From Mycobacterium sp. E2479 (lineage in GTDB: Bacteria; Actinomycetota; Actinomycetes; Mycobacteriales; Mycobacteriaceae): a stretch of DNA of 64,000 nucleotides. The stretch's first letter is position 1. Each line of letters begins with the position of its first letter. Both the position numbers and the translations under genes were made by a program. The notes beneath the pieces were generated by a model. The model ran no database searches. It had not been told where the DNA came from and saw only the letters and a program-made list of their open reading frames with translations. The stretch is from contig NZ_LZJR01000076.1 in NCBI RefSeq assembly GCF_001667925.1, positions 1-64,000 on the forward strand, written 5' to 3'. Shown here piece by piece: positions 27,939 through 35,989 of this stretch.

Positions 27939-29635
27939 CTGTGCGGTGGGACCACTCGGCGGACCTGGTCATCGCGGGCAGCGGCGGGGGCGGCATGGTC
28001 GCCGGCCTGGCCGCACTGGACTGCGGGCTCGAGCCGCTGATCATCGAGAAACAGTCGCTGGTCGGCGGCTCGACGGGGCTTTCGGGCGGCATCATCTGGC
28101 TGCCGAACAACCCGTTGATGCGTGCCACCGGCATCGTGGACTCGCACGAGGACGGCCTGGCCTATCTCGCCGATGTGGTCGGCGATATCGGTGCGCCGTC
28201 TTCCCCCGAACGACGCGAGATGTTCCTGACCGCTGGCTTCGAGATGATCAACTTCCTCACCCGCAAGGGGGTCGAACTGATCCGGTGCGCGGGATGGAGC
28301 GACTACTACCCGAACCACAAGGGCGGCAACGCGTCCGGCCGCGCCGTCGAGGGAATCCCGTTTGACGCGGCGAAGCTCGGGACCTGGAGCGACAAGGTGC
28401 AGCCGCCACTGGCCAAGAACTACGGATATGTGGTGCTCACCAACGAGTTACGGTCGGTCCAGTATTTCAACCGCGCGCCGCGGGCCTTCGCCGTCGCGGC
28501 GCGGGTATTCCTGCGAACCGCGTCGGCGCGGGCCCGGCGACGTCAGATCCTTACCAACGGCGCATCGCTTATCGGGCAGATGCTCAAGGCGCTGATCGAG
28601 CTCAGCGACGGAAATCCCCCGCTGTGGACCGATGCCGCGATGGCCGATCTGGTCGTCGACGGCGGCCGAGTGGTCGGCGTTCGCATCGTTCGCGACGGGA
28701 GACCGTTGAATGTCCAGGCCCGCAAGGGAGTGCTGCTGGCCGCGGGCGGCTTTGGCCACAACAAGGAAATGCGCCGCCGGTACAGCGGTGACCAGCCCAA
28801 CGAGGGGAAGTGGTCGATCGCCAACGCCGGCGACACCGGTGAGGTGCTCGAGGCGGCGATGCGGCTGGGCGCCAAGACCGACCTGCTGGACGAGGCTTGG
28901 TGGCTGCCTTCGGTTTTCATCGCCAACGGCGGCGCTGTCGCCGCCTCCCTCGGCTCCGGGCGCCAGCGACCGGGCGCCATCTATGTCGACTCGACCGGTC
29001 GAAGGTTCTGCAACGAGTCCAACTCCTACGTCGAAGTCGGCAAGGCCATGTATGCGAACAAGGCCGTACCGTGCTGGATGATCTTCGACGAAGGATATGT
29101 GCGCAGGTACGTCACCAGCGCCAATGTGTTGAAGCGCAACCAGCCGCTACCCCCCGAGCTGATCGAGTCCGGTGCCGTCAAGCGGGCGGCGACGATCCCC
29201 GACCTGGCCCGCGAGATCGACCTTCCCGCCGACGAACTGGCGAGCGCGGTGCATCGATTCAACCAATTCGCGGCCAAGGGCCTCGATCCCGACTTCGGCC
29301 GCGGTCAGTCGGCCTACAACGACTGCCTGGGCGACCCCGGGTACCGACCCAACGCCGCCATCGGCCCGCTCGACGCCGCACCGTACTACGCCACCAGGGT
29401 GCTCCCCGCCGATGTCGGAACATGTGGTGGCGTTGTCACCGATGAGCACGCCCAGGTTCTCGACGAACAGGATCGGGTGATCGAGGGCTTGTATGCGACC
29501 GGCAACACCACGGCGACGGTGATGGGGCGAACGTATCCGGGCGCCGGGGCGAGCATCGCCAGCTCCATGGTGTTCGGTTACGTCGCAGCGCGCCATGCGG
29601 CGGGACGCAAGATCGCAGGCGAGATGGCCCGCTAG
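27935..29635 (+). CDS. FAD-binding dehydrogenase, 3-ketosteroid-delta1-dehydrogenase-like
   Basis: A 566-residue flavoprotein of the fumarate reductase/KstD superfamily. The dinucleotide motif is VIAGSGGGGMVAGLAA, followed by EKQSLVGGSTGLSGGIIW, a GGFG motif near 270, and a C-terminal FAD-contact segment with ATGNTTATVMGRTYPGAGAS. Enzymes of this type desaturate ketosteroid rings or related ketones. Coupling to the Rieske oxygenase suggests successive dehydrogenation and hydroxylation of one substrate, as in steroid ring opening. The exact substrate is not determinable. Confidence 0.88.
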   Translation: MTVRWDHSADLVIAGSGGGGMVAGLAALDCGLEPLIIEKQSLVGGSTGLSGGIIWLPNNPLMRATGIVDSHEDGLAYLADVVGDIGAPSSPERREMFLTAGFEMINFLTRKGVELIRCAGWSDYYPNHKGGNASGRAVEGIPFDAAKLGTWSDKVQPPLAKNYGYVVLTNELRSVQYFNRAPRAFAVAARVFLRTASARARRRQILTNGASLIGQMLKALIELSDGNPPLWTDAAMADLVVDGGRVVGVRIVRDGRPLNVQARKGVLLAAGGFGHNKEMRRRYSGDQPNEGKWSIANAGDTGEVLEAAMRLGAKTDLLDEAWWLPSVFIANGGAVAASLGSGRQRPGAIYVDSTGRRFCNESNSYVEVGKAMYANKAVPCWMIFDEGYVRRYVTSANVLKRNQPLPPELIESGAVKRAATIPDLAREIDLPADELASAVHRFNQFAAKGLDPDFGRGQSAYNDCLGDPGYRPNAAIGPLDAAPYYATRVLPADVGTCGGVVTDEHAQVLDEQDRVIEGLYATGNTTATVMGRTYPGAGASIASSMVFGYVAARHAAGRKIAGEMAR

Positions 29636-29650
29636 GCGGGCACTGTCGAG

Positions 29651-29668
29651 CGTGAAAGGTGTTTCACG
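29651..29668. terminator. Palindromic hairpin between convergent genes
   Basis: CGTGAAA-GGTG-TTTCACG is a perfect 7-bp stem with a 4-base loop in the 28-bp gap between convergent genes; it covers the stop codon of the reverse-strand crotonase. It could act as a bidirectional terminator. Confidence 0.5.
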
Positions 29669-30539
29669 TTGGCGGGCAATCCTTCTCGTCGCGGTCGACG
29701 AATTCACGCGGCTTCATGCCCGACTGCATCAGCTCGGCCCGCCTCGCCTGCACATCGGACGCGGCACCAACCATGTTGGTCAGGATGTGGCTGACTTGAA
29801 GGTGCACCCGCATGCCCATCAATTCCCACGCGCGCTTCACGTTGTTCTTGACCGCCATCAATGTGGTCAGCGGAATTTGGGCGATCGTGCGCGCCATCTG
29901 CTCCACGGTGTCCTCGAGGGCGTCGCGTGGAACCACCCGGTTGAGCAGCCCCCACTCGAGGGCCTGCTGCGCGGACAGGGTCGGGGCCAGCAGCAGCCAG
30001 TCCATGGTGCGATGCCAGTTCATGAGCAGCCACGGCTCGATCATCGTGTGCCCGCCGGGTTCGCCGAGGCTTTGGGCAAGTGGCATCTGGAAATACGCGT
30101 CCTCGGAGGCGACACAGAAGTCGGTCAGCAAGCCGAGATAGATCCCGCCACCCACGCAATATCCATGGATTTGCGAGATGGTCGGCTTGGGGAATTCCCA
30201 CAGATACAGCGTCGGCCACAAAAACAAATCAGCGGTGCCTTTGTAAAGGTCCTCGAACGTGTCCCCGAAGTCCGGATACGGGTTTTCGTCCGGGCCCCAG
30301 CGCGCGACATGGCCGCCGCAGAATCCCTTACCGTTCGCCTTGAGAATGACGACCTTGATGTCCTTGTCGCGGTCGGCCTCGTGCAGGCACTCGTCGACCT
30401 CGCTGACCAAGACGGCATCCTTGGTGTTGGCCTTGTCCACCCGGTTCAGAACGATCCGCGCAATCGGCGGTTCGCGCTCATAGATGACCGCGTTCAGGAC
30501 ACGCCGCTCCATCCTGGTGACACTACCGGACACCGCCAT
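29664..30539 (-). CDS. Enoyl-CoA hydratase/isomerase (crotonase) family
   Basis: A 291-residue crotonase (281 if started at the second Met, MERRVLNAVIY). Oxyanion segments are GKGFCGGHVARWG and GYCVGGGIYLG, with SLGEPGGHTMIEP at the second catalytic position. It is a diverged paralogue of the crotonase at 24100 and lies at the far edge of the same catabolic block in opposite orientation. It diverges from the nitrile-hydratase-like genes across 86 bp, so it may share a control region with them. Confidence 0.88.
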   Translation of the reverse strand: MAVSGSVTRMERRVLNAVIYEREPPIARIVLNRVDKANTKDAVLVSEVDECLHEADRDKDIKVVILKANGKGFCGGHVARWGPDENPYPDFGDTFEDLYKGTADLFLWPTLYLWEFPKPTISQIHGYCVGGGIYLGLLTDFCVASEDAYFQMPLAQSLGEPGGHTMIEPWLLMNWHRTMDWLLLAPTLSAQQALEWGLLNRVVPRDALEDTVEQMARTIAQIPLTTLMAVKNNVKRAWELMGMRVHLQVSHILTNMVGAASDVQARRAELMQSGMKPREFVDRDEKDCPPT

Positions 30540-30591
30540 TCCCCGAATTCGCTTTTGCGGTTGCGCAATGGTGGCAGGAGGAGTGAAGTGT

Positions 30592-30618
30592 ATGGAGGCG
30601 CCGGACCATTACGAATAG
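30592..30618 (+). CDS. Possible 8-codon leader ORF before nitrile-hydratase-like operon
   Basis: ATG to TAG encodes MEAPDHYE and is preceded by a near-perfect AGGAGGAG ribosome-binding site 8 bp upstream. The start of the beta-like subunit follows the stop by 7 bp and has no such site of its own. It may be a leader peptide that delivers ribosomes to the operon, or the relic of an older start shifted out of frame. Confidence 0.35.
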   Translation: MEAPDHYE

Positions 30619-30625
30619 GGCTGCG

Positions 30626-31465
30626 ATGACTACTCCGTCGGACCGAGCGGCACGGCTGGACCTGGTGGCCAGGCTGCAATCCTCCTATCCCGAACTCCCG
30701 GACGCTCCCACGCCGGATCTCATTGACCACGAACGCTTCAACGCCTACGTCAAGACTCCCCACGACGTCGGCGGCGAGCCGGACGCTCCCATCGAATTCG
30801 AGAACAAGCAGTATGAGATTTGGGAGCACAACACCTACGTCATGTGTGAGGTGCTCGGCTGGCGTGGGATCTGGTTGTCCGAGGAACGACGGCGGATGGG
30901 CAATGTGGACCTGGGCCGCACCATCTATCTCGGCCTTCCCTACTACGGACGGTGGTTGCTGGCGGTCGCGCGCGTCCTCGCCGAAAAACATCACATCGGC
31001 CTGAGCGAATTGGCCGAACGCATGTCCGAGGTCAAGGCCCGCTACGCGGGAGGCCTGCACGGAAAACCCTTGGAAGCCAGGCCCAAGTCCGAAGGCGACC
31101 CCGCCGCCGTCACTCGCAACCGGCACCACCGACACGCCGTCGGCAAGGGCGACCCACAGGTGTACGCCGGACAGGCCGGCCCGCCGAAGTTCAACGTCGG
31201 CGACAAGGTCGTGGTGCGCGAGCTGCCGGTGTTGCTCTACACCCGCACGCAGGAGTACGTGCGCGGGGCGACCGGCGAGATCGCGGTCGTTTCATACGAA
31301 AGCCCCGCCGCCGAGGATGAGACCTGGGACGGGGCGGATCAGCCACCCGAATGGTTCTACATCGTTCGCTTCAACCTCTCCGAGTTATGGCATGGCTACG
31401 CCGGACCGGACAACGACACATTGCAGACCGAGATCCCCGAACGATGGCTCGAATCAGCCGAATAG
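30626..31465 (+). CDS. Nitrile hydratase / thiocyanate hydrolase beta-type subunit
   Basis: A 279-residue protein with the NHase beta layout. The N-terminal helical part contains HDVGGEPDAP and GLSELAERM. The C-terminal SH3-like barrel has PKFNVGDKVVVRE, RTQEYVRGATGEIAVV and WFYIVRFNLSELW. It lacks cofactor ligands, as beta subunits do, and would cap the alpha subunit's metal site. It is followed 19 bp later by the alpha subunit. It could belong to a nitrile hydratase or a thiocyanate hydrolase-like enzyme; sequence alone does not separate them. Confidence 0.88.
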   Translation: MTTPSDRAARLDLVARLQSSYPELPDAPTPDLIDHERFNAYVKTPHDVGGEPDAPIEFENKQYEIWEHNTYVMCEVLGWRGIWLSEERRRMGNVDLGRTIYLGLPYYGRWLLAVARVLAEKHHIGLSELAERMSEVKARYAGGLHGKPLEARPKSEGDPAAVTRNRHHRHAVGKGDPQVYAGQAGPPKFNVGDKVVVRELPVLLYTRTQEYVRGATGEIAVVSYESPAAEDETWDGADQPPEWFYIVRFNLSELWHGYAGPDNDTLQTEIPERWLESAE

Positions 31466-31484
31466 CGCCCGAAAGGACCTCCGC

Positions 31485-32195
31485 ATGACCGCCCACGAGC
31501 ACGAGCACGATCACGAGCGCACCGCCGCGCCCGTGGTGGACGAGATCACCGACTTCGAGGTTCTCGAGATCGCGCTTCGCGAATTGTGCATCGAGAAGGG
31601 CATTTTCACCGCAGAAGATCATCGCCGCTTCACCGAGTTCGCGGAGCAGATCGGCCCAACTCCCGCGGCGCGCCTGGTGGCTAAGGCTTGGCTCGATCCG
31701 GCTTTCAAGGACTTGGTGCGCGCCGATGCGCTCGCCGCCAGCAAGGAGGTCGGCGTCGACTGGCTGGAACCGACCGGTTTTGGAACCCCGAGTGACTTCA
31801 CCGCCCTGCACGTGCTGGAAGACACCCCGACGCTGCATCACGTGATCGTCTGCACGCTGTGCTCGTGCTACCCGCGCCCGATTCTGGGCAATTCGCCGGA
31901 GTGGTATCGCACGCCCAACTATCGGCGCCGCATCGTGCGCTGGCCGCGCCAAGTGCTCGCGGAATTCGGCCTTATCCTCCCGGAAGACGTCGAGATCCGG
32001 GTGGAAGATTCCAACCAGAAGCATCGGTTCATGGTGATGCCCGTCCGTCCGGACGGAACGGAGGACTGGACCGAAGACCAACTCGTCGAAATCATCACGC
32101 GCGATTGTCTGATCGGCGTCGCATTACCCAAGCCGGGGGTGACCACCAACGCGGTCACCCAGACGCGTCGCGCCGTCCACCCCATAGCCGACTGA
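31485..32195 (+). CDS. Nitrile hydratase / thiocyanate hydrolase alpha-type (metal) subunit
   Basis: A 236-residue catalytic subunit. The metal loop C123-T-L-C126-S-C128-Y is intact. The Thr variant (CTLCSC) is the cobalt type; the two cysteines after the first are normally oxidised to sulfinic and sulfenic acids. Start ATG 31485 is supported by AAGGA upstream. The N-terminus MTAHEHEHDHERT is strikingly His-rich and could bind metal. The enzyme hydrates nitriles to amides or hydrolyses thiocyanate. Mid-protein segment GFGTPSDFTALHVLEDTPTL fits the family loosely, so the substrate may be unusual. Confidence 0.9.
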   Translation: MTAHEHEHDHERTAAPVVDEITDFEVLEIALRELCIEKGIFTAEDHRRFTEFAEQIGPTPAARLVAKAWLDPAFKDLVRADALAASKEVGVDWLEPTGFGTPSDFTALHVLEDTPTLHHVIVCTLCSCYPRPILGNSPEWYRTPNYRRRIVRWPRQVLAEFGLILPEDVEIRVEDSNQKHRFMVMPVRPDGTEDWTEDQLVEIITRDCLIGVALPKPGVTTNAVTQTRRAVHPIAD

Positions 32196-32208
32196 TGCGA
32201 GGTCAAAG

Positions 32209-32580
32209 ATGAGCGCCGCGAACCCACCGCACCCCACGCGTGACGCAGTCGTCGAGCCGCTGGCGAAAATCATTGCACGCAACCAGGTCTGGAGCCGCAT
32301 GGCGGCTAAGTACGGTGTCGGTAACCCGGTACCACCGTGGAAGACGAGCCTGGACGGGCTCTGTGACGCGCTCGACGGCAGCGAGCGCGGCGCTGAGGTG
32401 CTCGGTTTCGCCGCCCGCCGTGGCGAAGAGGACGCCCTTTCGGCGACCATCTACGCCGACCTGCCGTATCCGGAGAATCGGTTGATGGCATTGGCCCACT
32501 CGCTCGTGGTGCGCGGCGTCATCGACGAAGCGGAACTCGAGGAGCGCCTGGCTGCGGTGCGGGCCCGGCTGCAAGCCTGA
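32209..32580 (+). CDS. Nitrile hydratase accessory / third small subunit-like protein
   Basis: A 123-residue helical protein, 13 bp after the alpha subunit. The pattern NRLMALAHSLVVRGVIDEAELEERL resembles the helical N-terminal part of NHase beta chains and the NHase activator/accessory family (p14K type). By analogy it may load cobalt into the alpha subunit or be a third structural subunit, as in three-subunit thiocyanate hydrolase. No separate cobalt transporter gene is nearby. Confidence 0.72.
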   Translation: MSAANPPHPTRDAVVEPLAKIIARNQVWSRMAAKYGVGNPVPPWKTSLDGLCDALDGSERGAEVLGFAARRGEEDALSATIYADLPYPENRLMALAHSLVVRGVIDEAELEERLAAVRARLQA

Positions 32581-32892
32581 GCGCAGCGGCCGACTCGCAG
32601 CGATAAATAGGGTTGCCGACGCCGTTTTCCCGGATCGGCTTCCGATACGCTACGCTGGCAGCAACGTTGGCTTCACAACACTGCATGCCAACCCCGTCGT
32701 GGAACGCTTCCTCATCCCACTGGTGCCGACGAAGAACGTCGAACTCGTCACCAAGATGACCCGTGCATCCCGCACTAGCTTGTCTCGCGGCGATCGATTT
32801 TGCCATCCGGCAATCTCGCCACCTTCGTGCCGATGCCGCGCGACGTTTTCGTTTGCGGCATGGCGCCACCGATGCCTGAAAGGCACCGAAAA
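32581..32892 (+). other. Long upstream region of RNA helicase gene
   Basis: These 312 bp precede the rhlE-like start. Open frames run into it (a possible earlier ATG at 32872 gives MPERHRKVTTSN), but coding character is poor. Several short inverted repeats such as TTGCC-ATCC-GGCAA (about 32811-32824) could form a structured 5' leader, as is common for DEAD-box helicase mRNAs. There is no assignable RNA family. Confidence 0.3.
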
Positions 32893-34266
32893 GTGACTAC
32901 CAGCAACACCTTCGCCGAACTCGGCGTGCGCGCTCACCTGGTCGACGCGCTCGCTGAACGCGGCATTGCCCAACCATTTCCGATTCAGGTCAAGACCCTG
33001 CCCGACACCCTGGCCGGTCGGGACGTGCTCGGTCGCGGAAAGACCGGCAGCGGCAAGACCCTGGCCTTCTCGATCCCGCTCGTCAGCCGGCTGTCAGAGG
33101 GAAGCCGGCACCGATCGCGGCCCTCGGGCCTGGTGCTGGCGCCCACCCGGGAGCTGGCGACGCAGATCACAGCGACACTCGAGCCGCTGGCGACGGCCTG
33201 CGGCCTGCGGATCACCACAATCTTCGGCGGCGTCTCACAAAGCCGTCAGGTCGCTGCGCTGAAGTCCGGCGTCGACATCGTGGTGGCCTGTCCGGGCCGG
33301 CTCGAGGATTTGATGAAGCAGCGGTTGATCAGCCTGGATGCCGTCGAGATCACCGTCATCGACGAGGCCGATCACATGGCCGATCTCGGCTTCCTACCCG
33401 GCGTCACCCGAATCCTGGCCGCTACCCCGAACGGCGGCCAGCGGCTGCTGTTTTCGGCCACCCTGGACAACGGCGTCGACAAGCTCGTGCGGCGATTCCT
33501 CCGAAACGAGGTGCTGCACTCGGTCGACGAGGCCAACTCGCCGGTATCGGAGATGACCCATCACGTCTTCCACGTGGCCAATGCCGACGCCAAGAAAGAG
33601 GTGGTACACCGGCTCGCCTCCGGCACCGGTCGGCGGATTCTGTTCATGCGCACCAAGCACCAAGCGCGCAAGCTTGCCAGGCAGCTCACCGAAGCTGGTG
33701 TTCCGTCAGTTGACTTGCACGGCAACCTGTCTCAGCCCGCACGCGAGCGCAACCTTGCGATGTTCGCTTCGGGTGGCGCCCGGGTCCTGGTGGCGACCGA
33801 TATCGCTGCGCGCGGCGTCCATGTCGACCAGGTCAAGCTCGTCGTGCACATCGACCCACCCAGTGAGCACAAGTCCTACCTGCACCGCTCGGGGCGCACG
33901 GCGCGGGCGGGAAGTGCAGGTGACGTCGTCACCGTGGTGCTGCCCGAGCAGCGCCGCGACACCCAGCTGCTGATGCGCAAGGCCGGCATCACGGTCGCCC
34001 CTCAGCAGGTGACCGCCACCTCCGAGGCGGTGCAAGCGCTCGTAGGCGAGGTAGCGCCCTACCGGGCTCCTGCACCCGCCGCGGCGCCGGCGCGCACGCC
34101 CGCGCAGCATCGCACCAACACCGGCGGCCAGCGGCGTCGCCGGACCGGCCGGTCGCCGAGGACCAATCCCACACCGACCGAATCGGCGATATCGCACCGT
34201 AGCGGTGCGCCTGGGCGCCGGCCGGAACGCCGCCGCGCGAGCCGTGCGCAAGGCGGTGCCGGCTAA
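32893..34266 (+). CDS. DEAD-box ATP-dependent RNA helicase, RhlE type
   Basis: About 457 residues from GTG 32893 (MTTSNTFAELGVRAHLV). DEAD-box motifs appear in order: Q motif PFPIQ, Walker A GRGKTGSGKT, PTRELA, VIDEADHM (II), FSATLD (III), and the C-terminal LVATDIAARGVHVDQV and HRSGRTARAG. The last 80 residues are basic, Pro/Arg/Ala-rich and probably RNA-binding. It resembles M. tuberculosis RhlE (Rv3211) but is diverged, so the symbol is left blank. It unwinds RNA secondary structure in ribosome assembly or mRNA decay. Confidence 0.92.
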   Translation: MTTSNTFAELGVRAHLVDALAERGIAQPFPIQVKTLPDTLAGRDVLGRGKTGSGKTLAFSIPLVSRLSEGSRHRSRPSGLVLAPTRELATQITATLEPLATACGLRITTIFGGVSQSRQVAALKSGVDIVVACPGRLEDLMKQRLISLDAVEITVIDEADHMADLGFLPGVTRILAATPNGGQRLLFSATLDNGVDKLVRRFLRNEVLHSVDEANSPVSEMTHHVFHVANADAKKEVVHRLASGTGRRILFMRTKHQARKLARQLTEAGVPSVDLHGNLSQPARERNLAMFASGGARVLVATDIAARGVHVDQVKLVVHIDPPSEHKSYLHRSGRTARAGSAGDVVTVVLPEQRRDTQLLMRKAGITVAPQQVTATSEAVQALVGEVAPYRAPAPAAAPARTPAQHRTNTGGQRRRRTGRSPRTNPTPTESAISHRSGAPGRRPERRRASRAQGGAG

Positions 34267-34279
34267 CCCACCGGCCGCT

Positions 34280-34825
34280 TCAGCGCCGGGCCAGCAGCCA
34301 CGCCTGACCGTCGCCTTCGTCTGCGTCGATCAAGTCCAGGCCGGCGAAGGCGGCGGGCAATTCGCCGGCCGCGGCGCGGAAAGCGCCGGGACCGGGCCCG
34401 ACCTCACTTAGTGCGGCGATCGCGAGCAGCCCACCCGGCGCCAGCCGCTCGATGATAGTCCGGTCGAGGCGCGGGTCCCGGAACTTACAGCAGACGACCA
34501 CATCGACCGGCGTCCCTGCCGGTAGACCGCCATCGAAATCGACGACCGCGAAACGGCAGCGGTCGGCCACCGCCGCGCGCTGGGCCAATTCCCGCGCCTG
34601 GCCGATGGCCACCGGGGAGACGTCCAATCCGACCACCTGCAGACCGCGTGCGGCCAGCCATACCGAGCCGGTCCCTTGTCCGCAGGCGAGATCGAGAGCC
34701 CTGCCGGCCGTGGGAAACAGGTCCGCATGGCGCGCGAAAACGGAGGGCGGCCCAACCGAACTCAATGGTGGCGGCCCCTTCGCCGCGTACCGTTCGTCCC
34801 AGCGATGCCGGTCCGTTTCGCTCAT
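34280..34825 (-). CDS. Class I SAM-dependent methyltransferase
   Basis: A 181-residue Rossmann methyltransferase. Motif I is ALDLACGQGTGSVWLA and the acidic residue ending strand 2 is in VVGLDVSPVAIGQA. The start is ATG 34825 (MSETDRHRWDERYAAKG), a typical opening for small tellurite-resistance/thiopurine-like methyltransferases. An in-frame extension to 34879 is less likely. It diverges from a TetR gene across 127 bp that contains palindromes, suggesting regulation by that TetR. The substrate is unknown. Confidence 0.85.
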   Translation of the reverse strand: MSETDRHRWDERYAAKGPPPLSSVGPPSVFARHADLFPTAGRALDLACGQGTGSVWLAARGLQVVGLDVSPVAIGQARELAQRAAVADRCRFAVVDFDGGLPAGTPVDVVVCCKFRDPRLDRTIIERLAPGGLLAIAALSEVGPGPGAFRAAAGELPAAFAGLDLIDADEGDGQAWLLARR

Positions 34826-34873
34826 GGGCGCCACTCTAGAACCCCTCCGAGCGCCCGCGGTCGGCCTTTTTCT

Positions 34874-34885
34874 AGACATCTGTCT
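34874..34885. promoter_or_regulatory. Palindrome AGACA-TC-TGTCT
   Basis: Perfect 5-bp arms with a 2-bp spacer lie in the divergent methyltransferase/TetR region, 49 bp upstream of the methyltransferase start. It is a possible operator half of the TetR control region. Confidence 0.35.
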
Positions 34886-34941
34886 GTAAGCGGCGACCTC
34901 GTTACGCGGCCGCTCGGAGCGTGGCGGCGAGACACGTTTCT

Positions 34942-34956
34942 ACACTGGACGAGTGT
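34942..34956. promoter_or_regulatory. Palindrome ACACT-N5-AGTGT overlapping TetR start
   Basis: Perfect 5-bp arms with a 5-bp spacer span the GTG start of the TetR gene; flanking TCT...AGA extends the symmetry imperfectly. The size and position fit an autoregulatory TetR operator. Confidence 0.45.
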
Positions 34957-35558
34957 CTAGAGACGCGTCGTTCCCGGCCGTTGGCGGTGAAGCGAGCGGC
35001 GCGGGCACGGCTCGCCGATCGGATCGTCGGCCCGGGCAGACCATTCGCAAGGTGCTCGATGCCGGGCTGGCGGAACTGCGGGAATCTTCGTACGCGAACC
35101 TCACGATGCGCGCGGTCGCGACTCGCGCCGGGGTATCGCCGGCTAGTGCCTACACCTACTTTCCGTCCAAGAGCGCGCTCGTCGCGGCGGTGTATCTGCG
35201 CTTTCTGCGCGACTTGCCGCTACATATCGATGTCAACGACACGACCAAGACCCGGGTCAGCGCCACGCTGCGCGACATGGCGGTCGTCGTCGCCGATGAG
35301 CCGGAGCTGACCGCCGCCTGCGGCGCCGCCTTGATGGCCGACGATCCGGCGGTCGCACCGCTGCGGGAGCAGATCGGCGAAGAGGTGGCCAAGAGGATCG
35401 GCGCCGCGCTGGGTCCGGGTTGGCCGCGAGCCGTGAAATCCACGCTGCAGATGACCTTCTCCGGCGCGCTGATGACCGCCCGGTTCGTCAGCTTCGCCGA
35501 GATCTCCGGACAGCTCGACGAGGCGGTCAACCTCATCCTGGGCGCATCGGTGGCGTGA
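34953..35558 (+). CDS. TetR family transcriptional regulator
   Basis: A 201-residue repressor. The N-terminal helix-turn-helix is seen in LTMRAVATRAGVSPASAYTYFPSKSALVAAVY (about residues 50-81). The C-terminal ligand domain is unassigned. The start is GTG at 34953 (MSRDASFPAVGG). The palindrome ACACT-N5-AGTGT covers this start, so autoregulation is likely. The divergent methyltransferase is the most obvious other target. Inducer unknown. Confidence 0.9.
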   Translation: MSRDASFPAVGGEASGAGTARRSDRRPGQTIRKVLDAGLAELRESSYANLTMRAVATRAGVSPASAYTYFPSKSALVAAVYLRFLRDLPLHIDVNDTTKTRVSATLRDMAVVVADEPELTAACGAALMADDPAVAPLREQIGEEVAKRIGAALGPGWPRAVKSTLQMTFSGALMTARFVSFAEISGQLDEAVNLILGASVA

Positions 35559-35605
35559 AGGTTGCCGTACTGCGCCGAGCCTCGGATGCGCAAGGCTCGA
35601 TCGCG

Positions 35606-35989
35606 TCAGGCGACCGGGCCGGATCCGGCTTCGAGCGCTTCGACAGCGGCCTCGACGTCGGCGAGGATCGTCGGCCCGTAATGATTCACCACCTGCCCCA
35701 GCGCGCGGGCTAGGTGCGGTGCGACGGCACCCACCGCGAGCACTTCCTCGGCCAGGACAATGCCTTTCACGACGTGGGCGGCGCTTACGTGGCCGGCGGG
35801 GGTGATCTCGTATCGCCAGTCGCCGATGAGGATCTGTTCGGGCTGCGACCGGAAAAAGCCCCGCCGCGCGGGAATCGTCGTCACTCCCGGAACGCCACCG
35901 AAAACCTTCAGTACCAGTGCAACTCCCCCGGGACCGGCCAATGCGCCCCCAACCGCCCGACTGACTCGCTCGGGATCGAAGCTCGCCAT
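35606..35989 (-). CDS. Conserved hypothetical protein, translationally coupled
   Basis: A 127-residue protein from ATG 35989 (MASFDPERVSRAVGGAL) with Val/Ala-rich helices at the C-terminus (APHLARALGQVVNHYG). No signal peptide or clear transmembrane helix. I do not recognise the family. Its ATG shares the final A of the preceding gene's TGA (TGATG), so it is translationally coupled to the YbjQ-like protein and may act with it. Confidence 0.65.
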   Translation of the reverse strand: MASFDPERVSRAVGGALAGPGGVALVLKVFGGVPGVTTIPARRGFFRSQPEQILIGDWRYEITPAGHVSAAHVVKGIVLAEEVLAVGAVAPHLARALGQVVNHYGPTILADVEAAVEALEAGSGPVA

